Assembly: GCF_905207245.1 (NCBI RefSeq)
Contig: NZ_CAJLKP010000052.1
Location: 1-43,771 of the forward strand
DNA length: 43,771 bases
Origin: an uncultured Bacteroides sp.
GTDB lineage: Bacteria > Bacteroidota > Bacteroidia > Bacteroidales > Bacteroidaceae
Reading direction: 5' to 3'
Both the position numbers and the translations under genes were made by a program. Shown piece by piece: positions 23,770 to 32,454 of this stretch. The first letter of the stretch is position 1, and each line of letters starts with the position of its first letter. The notes below the pieces were generated by a model. That model ran no database searches, had not been told where the DNA came from, and worked only from the letters and a program-made list of their open reading frames with translations.

Positions 23770-25914
23770 TTAGCGGATGACTTTCAAACCTTTCATTTCC
23801 GCTTTATCAGCTTCTTTAATACTGATGGCAACACCACCACTTGCGGCCAATTTCTGTTTCAGGACACTTTTTGGGGTCACTACTACTTTACGAATCTGAT
23901 AGCTCTGGGGATTCGTATCCCAGTCGGCATTTTTGCCGTCTTCGTAAATGGTGGCGATATATTGTTTTCCTTCGGGAAGCCAGGAGAATGGAATGGTTGC
24001 CGTACGGCTGTTCTCATCAGTAATGCCGCCAACAAACCATTCGTTTTTACCTTTTGCCTTGCGGGCTACGGTGATATAATCTCCCGGTTCAGCTTCCAGA
24101 TACCAACTGTTATCCCAATCTACAGCCACATCCTCGATGAAGCGGAATGCGTCCGGGAAGCGGGCATAGTTGGAAGGCAGGTCGGCTACCATCTGAATGG
24201 GAGAAGGCATGGTCACATAGAGCGCCATCTGCTTTACCAGAGTGGTATGTACCCGCTCATTGGGTTTCTCACCATTATAATAAGATAATCTGGTTTCAAA
24301 GATGCCGGGGGTATAGTCCATCGGACCACCTTTCAGACGGGTGAAGGGAAGGATACAAGTATGGTCGGGATCATTACCGCCCATTGTTTCAAACTCCCCG
24401 CCACGGGCCGACTCCTGAGCCAGCCAGTTGGGATATGTACGGCACAAACCGGTGGGGCGTACTGCCTCGTGGCTATTAACCATTACTTTATAATCAGCAG
24501 CGCGACGGGCCACATGGATGTAATGGTTGTTCATCCATTGTGAAGAGTGATATTCATTACGGGGGATGATGTAACCTACATAACCGGTTTTCACGGCATG
24601 ATAGCCATTGTCTACCATGAACTGGAAGGCCTCATCCAATTGGCGTTCGTAGTCGGCAGCATTGGCGGCTGTTTCGTGGTGCATCACCATTTGCACGCCT
24701 TTTTCTTTGGCATAACGTTGCAATTCTTTGACGTCGAAGTCGGGATAGGCTTTGTTGAAGAGGAATTGGCGGTCTTTCCGATAAGACGCCCAATCTTCCC
24801 AGCCCTCGTTCCAGCCTTCCACCAGTACGCCGTCGATGCCATGGGCGGAGGCGAAGTCGATATATTCTTTCACGTGGGCGGTATTGGCAGGATGATGGCC
24901 ATTTGGTTTTAATTTCTCATAGTCGGTAATGCCGGGCTTGGCCTGGTAGAAATCACTGTAAGCCCAGGTTTTTCCTTCACCTGTAAACATCTCCCACCAC
25001 ACACCGACGAACTTCATCGGACGAATCCAGGAGGTATCTTCATAGCGGCAAGGCTCATTCAGATTATAAATCAACTGGGAAGCAAGAATATCTCGGGCAT
25101 CATCGCTAACGATGACTGTACGCCAGGGAGACAGCACGGGCAGTTGCAAATAGCCTTTCTTACCCAATTTATCGGGGGTCAGGTGGGCGCTCAGTTTAAA
25201 CTGCTTATCATCTACATTCAGCAACATACCGGCATAATCCACTAAAGCGGCTTCATGGATATTCAGGTAGATGCCGTCTTCGCTTTTCATCATTAACGGG
25301 GTTTGCACTGTCAGGCCCCCTTCGGCTTTAGATTCATAAGATTTCTTGGCAATTCTTTTCTCCATATCCACTGCTATTTCCGATAGAGGGGCAGTGGTAT
25401 AGGCAAACTCATTGGTATCATAATCGCCGGGGATGCAAAAGGCCTTATGATTTCCCGTGAGATTGAATTCGGTTACTTCATCTTTTACGGTGAGGTAGTT
25501 CATCTTGCGTTGCAAAGGCAGTTCGTAGCGAAAGCCCAGACCATCATTGAACAGACGGAAACGGATATTCAGGATCCGTCCAGTTTCCGGTTGTTCCAGG
25601 GTGACAGTCATTTCGTTATAATGATTCCGTACACGGTTGTACTCACCCCAGACGGGATTCCAGTAGTTATCAACAGAAGCACGTTCAAGATTCGTTTGTT
25701 TGAATCCTCGGGTCAGGTCGGCTTCTTCCGTCAGGAGACCTAAACGACCGGAAGTTAAAACGGGGTTGCCTTTATAGTCCAGCCGGTATGCCGGAACGCC
25801 GTCAGCCTGCTCCATAAACTCCAATGACAGGTTACCGTCAGGAGAAGTGAGTTGCTGGGCCGAGGCGAACGAGCCGAGGCAAAGGAAAAAGGCAATAAAA
25901 AGAGAATGTTTCAT
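23770..25914 (-). CDS. susB: GH97 alpha-glucosidase, SusB-like
   Basis: This 714-aa periplasmic enzyme has a signal peptide (SLFIAFFLCLGSFASAQ). It matches GH97: an N-terminal beta-sandwich (LTSPDGNLSLEFME start), then the barrel with WWEMFTGEGKTWAYSDFYQ, VLVEGWNEGWEDW, MVMHHETAANAADYERQ and VNSHEAVRPTGLCRTYPNW. Glu residues in the last two motifs are placed like the base and acid of inverting SusB enzymes, rather than the Asp of retaining members. It would release glucose from oligosaccharides imported by SusC/SusD. It is the last gene of the Sus-like operon, 49 bp after the preceding amylase. Confidence 0.93.
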   Translation of the reverse strand: MKHSLFIAFFLCLGSFASAQQLTSPDGNLSLEFMEQADGVPAYRLDYKGNPVLTSGRLGLLTEEADLTRGFKQTNLERASVDNYWNPVWGEYNRVRNHYNEMTVTLEQPETGRILNIRFRLFNDGLGFRYELPLQRKMNYLTVKDEVTEFNLTGNHKAFCIPGDYDTNEFAYTTAPLSEIAVDMEKRIAKKSYESKAEGGLTVQTPLMMKSEDGIYLNIHEAALVDYAGMLLNVDDKQFKLSAHLTPDKLGKKGYLQLPVLSPWRTVIVSDDARDILASQLIYNLNEPCRYEDTSWIRPMKFVGVWWEMFTGEGKTWAYSDFYQAKPGITDYEKLKPNGHHPANTAHVKEYIDFASAHGIDGVLVEGWNEGWEDWASYRKDRQFLFNKAYPDFDVKELQRYAKEKGVQMVMHHETAANAADYERQLDEAFQFMVDNGYHAVKTGYVGYIIPRNEYHSSQWMNNHYIHVARRAADYKVMVNSHEAVRPTGLCRTYPNWLAQESARGGEFETMGGNDPDHTCILPFTRLKGGPMDYTPGIFETRLSYYNGEKPNERVHTTLVKQMALYVTMPSPIQMVADLPSNYARFPDAFRFIEDVAVDWDNSWYLEAEPGDYITVARKAKGKNEWFVGGITDENSRTATIPFSWLPEGKQYIATIYEDGKNADWDTNPQSYQIRKVVVTPKSVLKQKLAASGGVAISIKEADKAEMKGLKVIR

Positions 25915-25963
25915 ATTCTATTATGGTTTTTGTATGATACTTTTAAACACTCATATCATCTCA

Positions 25964-27289
25964 TCAATACTTAAAGATTCGATACTGATAAGGGCACAGA
26001 GTCAATTCAGCTTCCAGCTTCTCTTCTGTTCCGCTATACATATCTTTACTTGGATGTCCGGTCCACTCTTGCGGAAGCGTCACATTTACTTCACGGTTAC
26101 GTACATTTACAGCAACCAACACACGGTCTTTACCATCCTGCTTTTCAAAGAGCAGCACATCGGATTGCGGATATGTCTTCAACGCCCCTTTACGGATAGC
26201 CGGATACTCGTTGTAAAGAGCCATCAGACGACAGTATTCCTGATACAGTTCACTGTTCCCCATCCAATCCACCGGAACATACGTAAAGAAGTTGATAGCT
26301 TCGGGATACCCCGCCTCTTGTGAACCATAAATCAGCGCTCCTCCATGCAGATAAGCAGTCAGTACGAAAGCCGCCATAGAACCGCGCACATCCCCGAATT
26401 CTTTAGCAGGAGACATCTTTGCCGACTCATCATGATTGGTGGTAAAACGCAGTTTCACTTTTCCCACGGGGATAGTGTCATACTCCGCTTTATCCGTAGC
26501 AAACAGTTCCGGAGCCGGAGCATCTTTTACGAATACATCGCGAAGTGACTCCAAAAAGTCCCAGGAATAGTTCATATCGAAACCGGCATCAAAGTGATCG
26601 CGTCTTTTCCCTTCAGCCAACATCAGCAACGAACGGTCGGGAATGGCACGCAAAGAATCGAGCGCCTGTTTCCAGAAGTCAAAGGGAACAAAGTCCGCCG
26701 CATCGCAACGGAAACCATCGATGCCGATTTCTGTAACCCAAAACTTCATGGCGTCAATCATTGCCAGGCGCATCTCTTGATTATCAAAGTTTAAATCAGC
26801 CACATCCTTCCAACCGGTTCCGGCAGGAAAGATTATGTTTCCGGCCTCATCCTGCGTATACCATTCTTTGTTGGCAATCCAGGCATTGTCCCAGGAAGTA
26901 TGATTGGCTACCCAGTCGATAATCACATTCATCCCCTTCTGATGGCAAGTGGCAACCAAAGCCTTAAACTCATCCAGAGTACCGAACTCCGGATTCACTC
27001 CTTTATAGTCCTTCACACAATAGGGGGAATTCACAGATTTCTCCTGCCCTACTTCATTGATCGGCATAAACCACACCACGTTGATTCCCAATGCCTGAAT
27101 GGAATCTAAGCGACGTTCCACCGCCTTGAATGACTTCTCAGGAGCAAACACTCGCGGATTGACCTGATACATCACCACATCTTCCACAGCAGGCAATGCC
27201 GCAACTTCCGCCGCCGCTTCGCCCTGCCGCTTACCTGTACAGGCAGCAAGCAGGCACAATAGGCTTACAATAAATATATATTTCTTCAT
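25964..27289 (-). CDS. GH13 alpha-amylase family lipoprotein, probably periplasmic
   Basis: This 441-aa enzyme has a lipoprotein signal ending LLAAC; the residues after Cys (TGKRQG) lack acidic export signals, so it probably faces the periplasm. GH13 regions are all present: IIDWVANHTSW (I), GIDGFRCDAAD with the nucleophile Asp (II), LMLAEGKRRDHFD with the acid Glu (III), and FTTNHDES (IV). It lies 1 bp after the next GH13 gene and is a clear paralogue of it (shared SPYCVKDY, WYTQDE and PYQY motifs). At about 440 aa it lacks extra binding modules. It would cut maltooligosaccharides. Confidence 0.9.
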   Translation of the reverse strand: MKKYIFIVSLLCLLAACTGKRQGEAAAEVAALPAVEDVVMYQVNPRVFAPEKSFKAVERRLDSIQALGINVVWFMPINEVGQEKSVNSPYCVKDYKGVNPEFGTLDEFKALVATCHQKGMNVIIDWVANHTSWDNAWIANKEWYTQDEAGNIIFPAGTGWKDVADLNFDNQEMRLAMIDAMKFWVTEIGIDGFRCDAADFVPFDFWKQALDSLRAIPDRSLLMLAEGKRRDHFDAGFDMNYSWDFLESLRDVFVKDAPAPELFATDKAEYDTIPVGKVKLRFTTNHDESAKMSPAKEFGDVRGSMAAFVLTAYLHGGALIYGSQEAGYPEAINFFTYVPVDWMGNSELYQEYCRLMALYNEYPAIRKGALKTYPQSDVLLFEKQDGKDRVLVAVNVRNREVNVTLPQEWTGHPSKDMYSGTEEKLEAELTLCPYQYRIFKY

Positions 27290-27290
27290 A

Positions 27291-28634
27291 TTATCCTTCT
27301 ATTTTCCAGATGTAATATTGATAGGGCTCCAACGTAATCGTCCTTGGCAACACGGTGCTTTCACCGGTCCAGAGATTCTTCGCACTATCCCCTACCCGCT
27401 CCATAGGCAGATTTAATCTTTCCTGATTGCCACTGGTATTTATCAGTACCAGTATCTTTTCCGTACTGGAGATACGATAAGAGCAAATCGCTTTACTCGT
27501 CTGATAAAGTTTGATTTCTCCATTCTGTAAAGCAGGAGAGTTGCGATACAACTGCATCAGTTTGGTATAATCCACCTGATAATCGGCATTAGAATCCCAG
27601 TCCATCGGCTGATAACCAAAGAAAGAGAGGGCCTTGTCATAAGCCAGTTCCTGCGAACTATAAATCATTGGGCAGCCACCCATAGAAATAGAGACCACAA
27701 AGGCCGAGAAAGCACCTTCCTTGGTTTGATAAGCCTGCACGGGCGATTTCTCGGAAGCCATATCATGGTTGGTGGAATAACGCATAAGTAACCGTTTATC
27801 TGTTACCGAAGCAAGCTCACTACGATGTGTATCATACAGATTTGCCACAGAAGCGCTTCCTGCATATACATCCTGTAGTTTATAAGCGAAGTTCCAGGCA
27901 TACAGCATATCAAAACCTGCATCGTAGAGTGAGGTTTGTGAGCCTTCGGCCAGCATTAGCAAGGTACTTTTGGCGGCACGAAGCTTCGTGATAGTTTCCT
28001 TCCAGAAGTCATTGGGCACACCTTCGGCATGGTCGCAACGGAATCCGTCTACGTCCGCTTCGGTCAGCCAGTAAAGCATGGCCTCCTGCATGGCGGCACG
28101 CATGGCAGTGTTGTCATAGTTCAGATCAGCCACATCGTCCCAACCCATTCCAGGAGGAGAAACAATATTACCGTTGGCGTCCTGCGTATACCAGTCCTTA
28201 TGTTCCGTAGTCCAGGCATGATCCCAGGCGGTATGGTTAGCTACCCAGTCCAGGATGACCAACATACCTTCGTCATGGGCTTTCGTGACTAATGCTTTCA
28301 GATCGGACAGTGTTCCATAAGCAGGATTAATAGCCCGATAGTCTTTCACACAATACGGAGAACCGACAGCATTCTTTTCACCTTGCTGGAAAATGGGCAT
28401 GAGCCAAAGAACATTGGCTTCCAGCTTTTTGATACGCGGCAGTTGGACAGTCAGTCCATTCAGTGCTTGCGCTTCACCGAAGAGTGCCGGATTGGCTTCA
28501 TAAATCACCATTCCGTCTGTAGTAACGTCACCTGCGGGAGGCGGCATATCAGGATCATCGTCCGAACTGCATCCGGTAAAGCTCAACAGCAAAAGGCTGG
28601 AGCATAAAATCTTAAGGATATCTTTTAGTCTCAT
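27291..28634 (-). CDS. GH13 alpha-amylase lipoprotein, probable surface SusG counterpart
   Basis: This 447-aa enzyme has a lipobox LSFTGC followed by SSDDDPD, an acidic run typical of Bacteroides surface lipoproteins. GH13 motifs are VILDWVANHTAW (I), DVDGFRCDHAEG (II), LLMLAEGSQTSLYD (III) and RYSTNHDMAS (IV). It is shorter than B. thetaiotaomicron SusG and has no visible CBM58-like insert, so binding would be left to the neighbouring multi-module lipoprotein. Between it and that gene lies a 22-bp repeat array. The tandem GH13 pair looks like a duplication followed by different sorting. Confidence 0.9.
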   Translation of the reverse strand: MRLKDILKILCSSLLLLSFTGCSSDDDPDMPPPAGDVTTDGMVIYEANPALFGEAQALNGLTVQLPRIKKLEANVLWLMPIFQQGEKNAVGSPYCVKDYRAINPAYGTLSDLKALVTKAHDEGMLVILDWVANHTAWDHAWTTEHKDWYTQDANGNIVSPPGMGWDDVADLNYDNTAMRAAMQEAMLYWLTEADVDGFRCDHAEGVPNDFWKETITKLRAAKSTLLMLAEGSQTSLYDAGFDMLYAWNFAYKLQDVYAGSASVANLYDTHRSELASVTDKRLLMRYSTNHDMASEKSPVQAYQTKEGAFSAFVVSISMGGCPMIYSSQELAYDKALSFFGYQPMDWDSNADYQVDYTKLMQLYRNSPALQNGEIKLYQTSKAICSYRISSTEKILVLINTSGNQERLNLPMERVGDSAKNLWTGESTVLPRTITLEPYQYYIWKIEG

Positions 28635-28672
28635 ATCTATAATGTTATACCTATTAATTATCTGATAAAAGA

Positions 28673-28816
28673 GTTTCAGCTTATTTTTCAGCTGGTGAAA
28701 CTCTTAGTTTCAAGCGGTGAAACCAAGAGTTTCTCGGTATGAAACAGAGAGTTTCAAGTAATGAAACTACTTGTTTCAAGGCATGAAACAAACGGTTTCC
28801 CGTCTTGAAACTCAAA
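28673..28816. repeat. 22-bp dyad repeat array C, inside the Sus-like operon
   Basis: GTTTC occurs at 28707, 28729, 28751, 28773 and 28795, with a TTTTC variant at 28685 and a stray GTTTC at 28673. GAAAC occurs at 28697, 28719, 28741, 28763, 28785 and 28807. Both run at an exact 22-bp period, so the unit is GTTTC-N7-GAAAC-N5. The loops often read AAGnnAT; linkers vary. The array starts 5 bp beyond the stop of the starch-binding lipoprotein gene. Confidence 0.9.
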
Positions 28817-28821
28817 GCATC

Positions 28822-30501
28822 TTAGGGCTTGGGCAGTTTTTCATAAGAAGTAGCTGTGATGGAGAAGTAGATATCTCCTATCAATGCTGTATACAGCCCG
28901 CCATCTTCTATTTGCTGTCCGCCTCCATTGTTATTGAAAATCAAATTCGAATACTTACCAACATGCTCCGATAAATCAAAGTACTTATAAGTCACGCCAT
29001 TAATTTCCTTCGTTCCGGCTACTTGTATGCCCGGCCAGCCGCCACCAAGTTCAGCGTCGCCCCAGCCATAAAGAGCCAAAGCTTCCCAACCGGAGTTATC
29101 TTGTACATAGACCGTACAATCTTTTATTTCACTACAGCCATCGCCCGAGATGCGTAGATAGTAATCACGATCTATCGTCAGGTTATAGTCATTCAACTGA
29201 CTTCCACCATTGTTATTATTGAATATCAGATTGACATTCTTATTTGTACAATCCGGTGTCAGATGGAAACACTTATACGTCGTACCGTTGATTTCTTTCG
29301 TCTCCGACACCTGTATGCCGGGCCAGCCGCCACCAAGTTCCACATCTCCATAGCTGTAAAGTGCCAACGCACCCCAACCGGTATTATCTTCCACATAAAG
29401 AGAATAGCGCGTACCGTGATTTGCGGGATCTATCTCCTCACACTTCTCAGGAGTAATGCTGAAATAGAAATCGCGGCTGAAAGTGATATTCTTAACGAAA
29501 GACAGCACGAGTCCCGGATCGTCTTCCTTTTTGTTATTATTAAATGTCAGCTTCAGACTCTGATTCATCAATTCCACATCGGTTTCAAAGTATTTATAAA
29601 CCACTCCGTTGATTTCCTTTGTTCCGGCAGGTTCAAGTCCCGGCCAGTCTTCATTGTTATCACCTGCCCCGGAGATGTAAAGTGCCAGTTCTCCCCAACC
29701 GGACTGGTCATCCACATAGATGCAATAGCTTGCTTCCGGATCGATTTCTTCGTAACCCTTATCGGTAATGCGGAAATAGAAGTTCTTATTGAGTGTCACC
29801 GCCGGGCCGTCAAACTGCTTTCCATCATTATTATTGAAAATAAGATTCACGCCTTCATATCCATCCAGAGCTTTCCCCATATCGAAGTATTTATAAGTAA
29901 CCCCATTGATTACTTCCGTACCTTTCACCGCAAGACCCGGCCAAGCAGGTGTTACATCACCGGCACCGGCCCAACCATACAAGTAAAGATTATCCCAACC
30001 GGACTTATCAGCCACATAAACCACGAAACCGTCATGTCCTTCTTCTTCCGTTTCAAAGTAGGCCTTCCAACGGTCCACCCAGACATTCGTGCGGGTTCCT
30101 ACCGAAACATCCAGCGTGTGCACCACAGCCTCATTCTTCACAGAACGTTCTTCTCCCTTTGCAGCCGATACAAAATAGAAACCGTCGGCCAGTGTCTTTC
30201 CGTTCTTGAAAGTGGAAGGTATCAGGTAGATGCCCCACTTGGAATCGCTGTCGGTTGCTTTCTCCAATTGCCATTCCAGATTGCCAACAGCAGCTTCGGC
30301 TCCTCCGTTGAAGTCGCCCACAATGTAATATTCGTCATCGGCGGCACTGCCTTTCGGCATGATGACTTCCAGCAATATGGCGTTCGCCTTGATTTCGAAC
30401 TGAGGCAGTTCGTCGTCGAACGTAATCATGTCATTATCGTCACATCCGTTGAGCAATGCAAACAACGGCAGCATAAATAACCAATATATTATCTTTTTCA
30501 T
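28822..30501 (-). CDS. SusE/SusF-like surface starch-binding lipoprotein with four CBM26-like modules
   Basis: This 559-aa protein has lipobox LLNGC followed by DDND, a surface-export signal. An N-terminal domain (about 30-150) includes YYIVGDFNGG and FYFVSAAKGEER. Four tandem modules of about 95 aa follow, each with a pattern like YVxDxxGW, LALYxxG, WPGxxxxGTKEINGVxYKYF and LxFNNN. They begin near 155, 260, 365 and 460. This matches starch-binding modules of the CBM26 type, whose aromatic residues stack on glucose rings. It takes the place of SusE and SusF. It starts 18 bp after susD. Confidence 0.87.
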   Translation of the reverse strand: MKKIIYWLFMLPLFALLNGCDDNDMITFDDELPQFEIKANAILLEVIMPKGSAADDEYYIVGDFNGGAEAAVGNLEWQLEKATDSDSKWGIYLIPSTFKNGKTLADGFYFVSAAKGEERSVKNEAVVHTLDVSVGTRTNVWVDRWKAYFETEEEGHDGFVVYVADKSGWDNLYLYGWAGAGDVTPAWPGLAVKGTEVINGVTYKYFDMGKALDGYEGVNLIFNNNDGKQFDGPAVTLNKNFYFRITDKGYEEIDPEASYCIYVDDQSGWGELALYISGAGDNNEDWPGLEPAGTKEINGVVYKYFETDVELMNQSLKLTFNNNKKEDDPGLVLSFVKNITFSRDFYFSITPEKCEEIDPANHGTRYSLYVEDNTGWGALALYSYGDVELGGGWPGIQVSETKEINGTTYKCFHLTPDCTNKNVNLIFNNNNGGSQLNDYNLTIDRDYYLRISGDGCSEIKDCTVYVQDNSGWEALALYGWGDAELGGGWPGIQVAGTKEINGVTYKYFDLSEHVGKYSNLIFNNNGGGQQIEDGGLYTALIGDIYFSITATSYEKLPKP

Positions 30502-30519
30502 GAATTTTCTGTATTAGAG

Positions 30520-32316
30520 TTATTTATAATTCGGATTCTGTATCAGTCCCTGGTTTACGAGTAACGCAGAAGATGGCAACGGATACCACTCATATTTACG
30601 GTCGCGTTTGGCCGGATAGACTCCTCCGTCGTCCGAAGCACGTCCGAAGAACCACCACTGGCCTTGTGTGAATTTGTCGAAGCGGCGTAAGTCTGTACGG
30701 CGACGGCGACCCTCGTTCAGGAATTCAACGCCCCACTGGCTCAACATCCAGTCCATATCGAATGCAGTGAAGCCACGGCCCGGACGGTCTTTTACATCTG
30801 CCCAGTCACCGGCACTGAAATAGCGTTGGCGCACTGCATTTACCAAATCTTTGGCTTTGTCAGCCTGTCCGGCACGCATTTCACATTCGGCCAGCATATA
30901 GTACACTTCACTCAGGCGGAATTCCACCTCATCAATATTCTGAAAGTCGATACCTGCGGAAGTGGGATATACAGGATACTTCACAAGGCGGAGACCGGAG
31001 TTCGTTTCTCCCCAGCGCGGAGACATGACAGTTTCCAGATTACGCCCCAGATTCATAAACGTACCCACTTGGTCTACGTAAGCCAAGTCTTGTCCATCAC
31101 GGTCGGCATCTGCTTTCAGGACTTCACCTTTACCATAATTAGCTTTTATGGTACCTTTCAGGAAGATACCACTGTAACCATTCTTCTTGTCATAAGTATA
31201 ATTCTTCTTGCGGACATCACGGTCGTCGAAGCGTTCGTACACGGCACCCAGCTTATCATTGTAAGGCGCATCGAGAAAACAAGTGGCCCCCTGAGTACCT
31301 CCCAGTTCATTTACCGTACCCTGATTGTCATACGAAGGCACCAGACAAGTACAGTTCCAACCACTTTGACTGTAAGTACCCCCGAAATAATCCCAGATGT
31401 TATAAGGATAGAAAGTCATGCGCATCCAACCCATATTCAGCTTGCCGTCTTCGCAGGCAAAGGCCATGATGACTTCGGGACATTCGGTGTTATTAATAGA
31501 ATAAATGTCACGATAGTCTTTCGCCAACTCATACTTTCCATATTCGCCACTGATAATCTTGCGGCACAATTCTGCACATTCGCTATAATGGTTTTCCTTG
31601 ATAAAGACTTCCGCATTCAGCAGCAGGCGGGCTTTAATCATACGGTTCACCGCTTTGTTCATACGGTTCACCTGGTTTTCTGCCATTCCTTCATAACAAG
31701 CGTCCAGTTCGGTAGCTATGAAGTCATATATTTTCTTGCAACTAACGTCGAAGTCGGGGTCGGCAGTAGGCGGTAAATCACCGTCCACAGTAGCCGGTTC
31801 GATGTTCAACGGAAGGGCACCACCCCAGATTTCGAAGATATTGTAATAGGCCCACGCGCGGAGTGTGCGTACTTCACCTTCGTATGCCTTCAAACCTTCT
31901 TCGGTCATTTTCAGGTCGGCAGGACTCAATTCTCCCAAATCGGCCAACAGTGTGTTACAAAGCCCGATAGTCGTCCATGCTTTTTCCCAGGCGGAACGGA
32001 TAATCTTGGCATCGGGGGTCCAGTTCTGAATGGAGAAGACAAACTTCTCACCTTCATCATATCCCCACTGACCACCATTCCACACACGCCAGCTCACCTG
32101 GTCGGCAGGAAACTCCTGCAAGTACCAGAAATATTCGGCATAACTGGTAGCTCCTGTAGAATACACAGTCGCTATCGCACTCTTCACACTATTCTCATCC
32201 TGATAGTAGACGCCGGAGTCTACCCGGTCGAACACTTCTTCCGTCAGGTCGAAACAACCGCTTAATGAACAACCCAGAATGATTGCCAACAGATATTTAT
32301 ATTTCAGATATTTCAT
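30520..32316 (-). CDS. susD: SusD/RagB family surface glycan-binding lipoprotein
   Basis: This 598-aa lipoprotein has a lipobox LSGC. It matches the SusD family: an N-terminal SusD-like region with SAIATVYSTGATSYAEYFWYLQE, TPR-type helices near 110-250 (TLRAWAYYNIFEIWGGALPL is typical), and the C-terminal RagB/SusD region with EVEFRLSEVYYMLAECEMRAGQ and LNEGRRRRTDLRRFDKF. It forms the lid of the SusC channel and helps pass starch oligosaccharides. It lies 138 bp after susC, with a hairpin repeat element in the gap. Confidence 0.95.
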   Translation of the reverse strand: MKYLKYKYLLAIILGCSLSGCFDLTEEVFDRVDSGVYYQDENSVKSAIATVYSTGATSYAEYFWYLQEFPADQVSWRVWNGGQWGYDEGEKFVFSIQNWTPDAKIIRSAWEKAWTTIGLCNTLLADLGELSPADLKMTEEGLKAYEGEVRTLRAWAYYNIFEIWGGALPLNIEPATVDGDLPPTADPDFDVSCKKIYDFIATELDACYEGMAENQVNRMNKAVNRMIKARLLLNAEVFIKENHYSECAELCRKIISGEYGKYELAKDYRDIYSINNTECPEVIMAFACEDGKLNMGWMRMTFYPYNIWDYFGGTYSQSGWNCTCLVPSYDNQGTVNELGGTQGATCFLDAPYNDKLGAVYERFDDRDVRKKNYTYDKKNGYSGIFLKGTIKANYGKGEVLKADADRDGQDLAYVDQVGTFMNLGRNLETVMSPRWGETNSGLRLVKYPVYPTSAGIDFQNIDEVEFRLSEVYYMLAECEMRAGQADKAKDLVNAVRQRYFSAGDWADVKDRPGRGFTAFDMDWMLSQWGVEFLNEGRRRRTDLRRFDKFTQGQWWFFGRASDDGGVYPAKRDRKYEWYPLPSSALLVNQGLIQNPNYK

Positions 32317-32346
32317 AATTCTTTTCTGTATTAAGTTATTAATGGA

Positions 32347-32450
32347 GAAGTTGACAAGGTTTCAGGAGGCAAGTTGACAAGGGAAAATGGCTTTCTTAAT
32401 TAAATGATACTATCATCCTCGTTCTCTCGTTAACTGCAACCTCGTTAACT
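32347..32450. repeat. Tandem-repeat hairpin element (susC 3' end)
   Basis: The left arm (32347-32385) reads GTTGACAAGG, TTTCAGGAGGCAA, GTTGACAAGGG. The right arm (about 32416-32450) reads CTCGTTCTCTCGTTAACTG, CCTCGTTAACT and is loosely complementary. It begins 5 bp beyond the susC stop. The middle lacks the conserved tip. The GTTGAC arms resemble those at 15277 and 38585. Confidence 0.65.
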
Positions 32451-32454
32451 ATAT

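Noticed and set aside
28673..28816. CRISPR array
   Set aside because: The period is only 22 bp, the repeated part is a 5-bp dyad pair and there is no room for unique spacers of about 30 bp. No cas gene is near. The same applies to the arrays at 1, 2435 and 43535.
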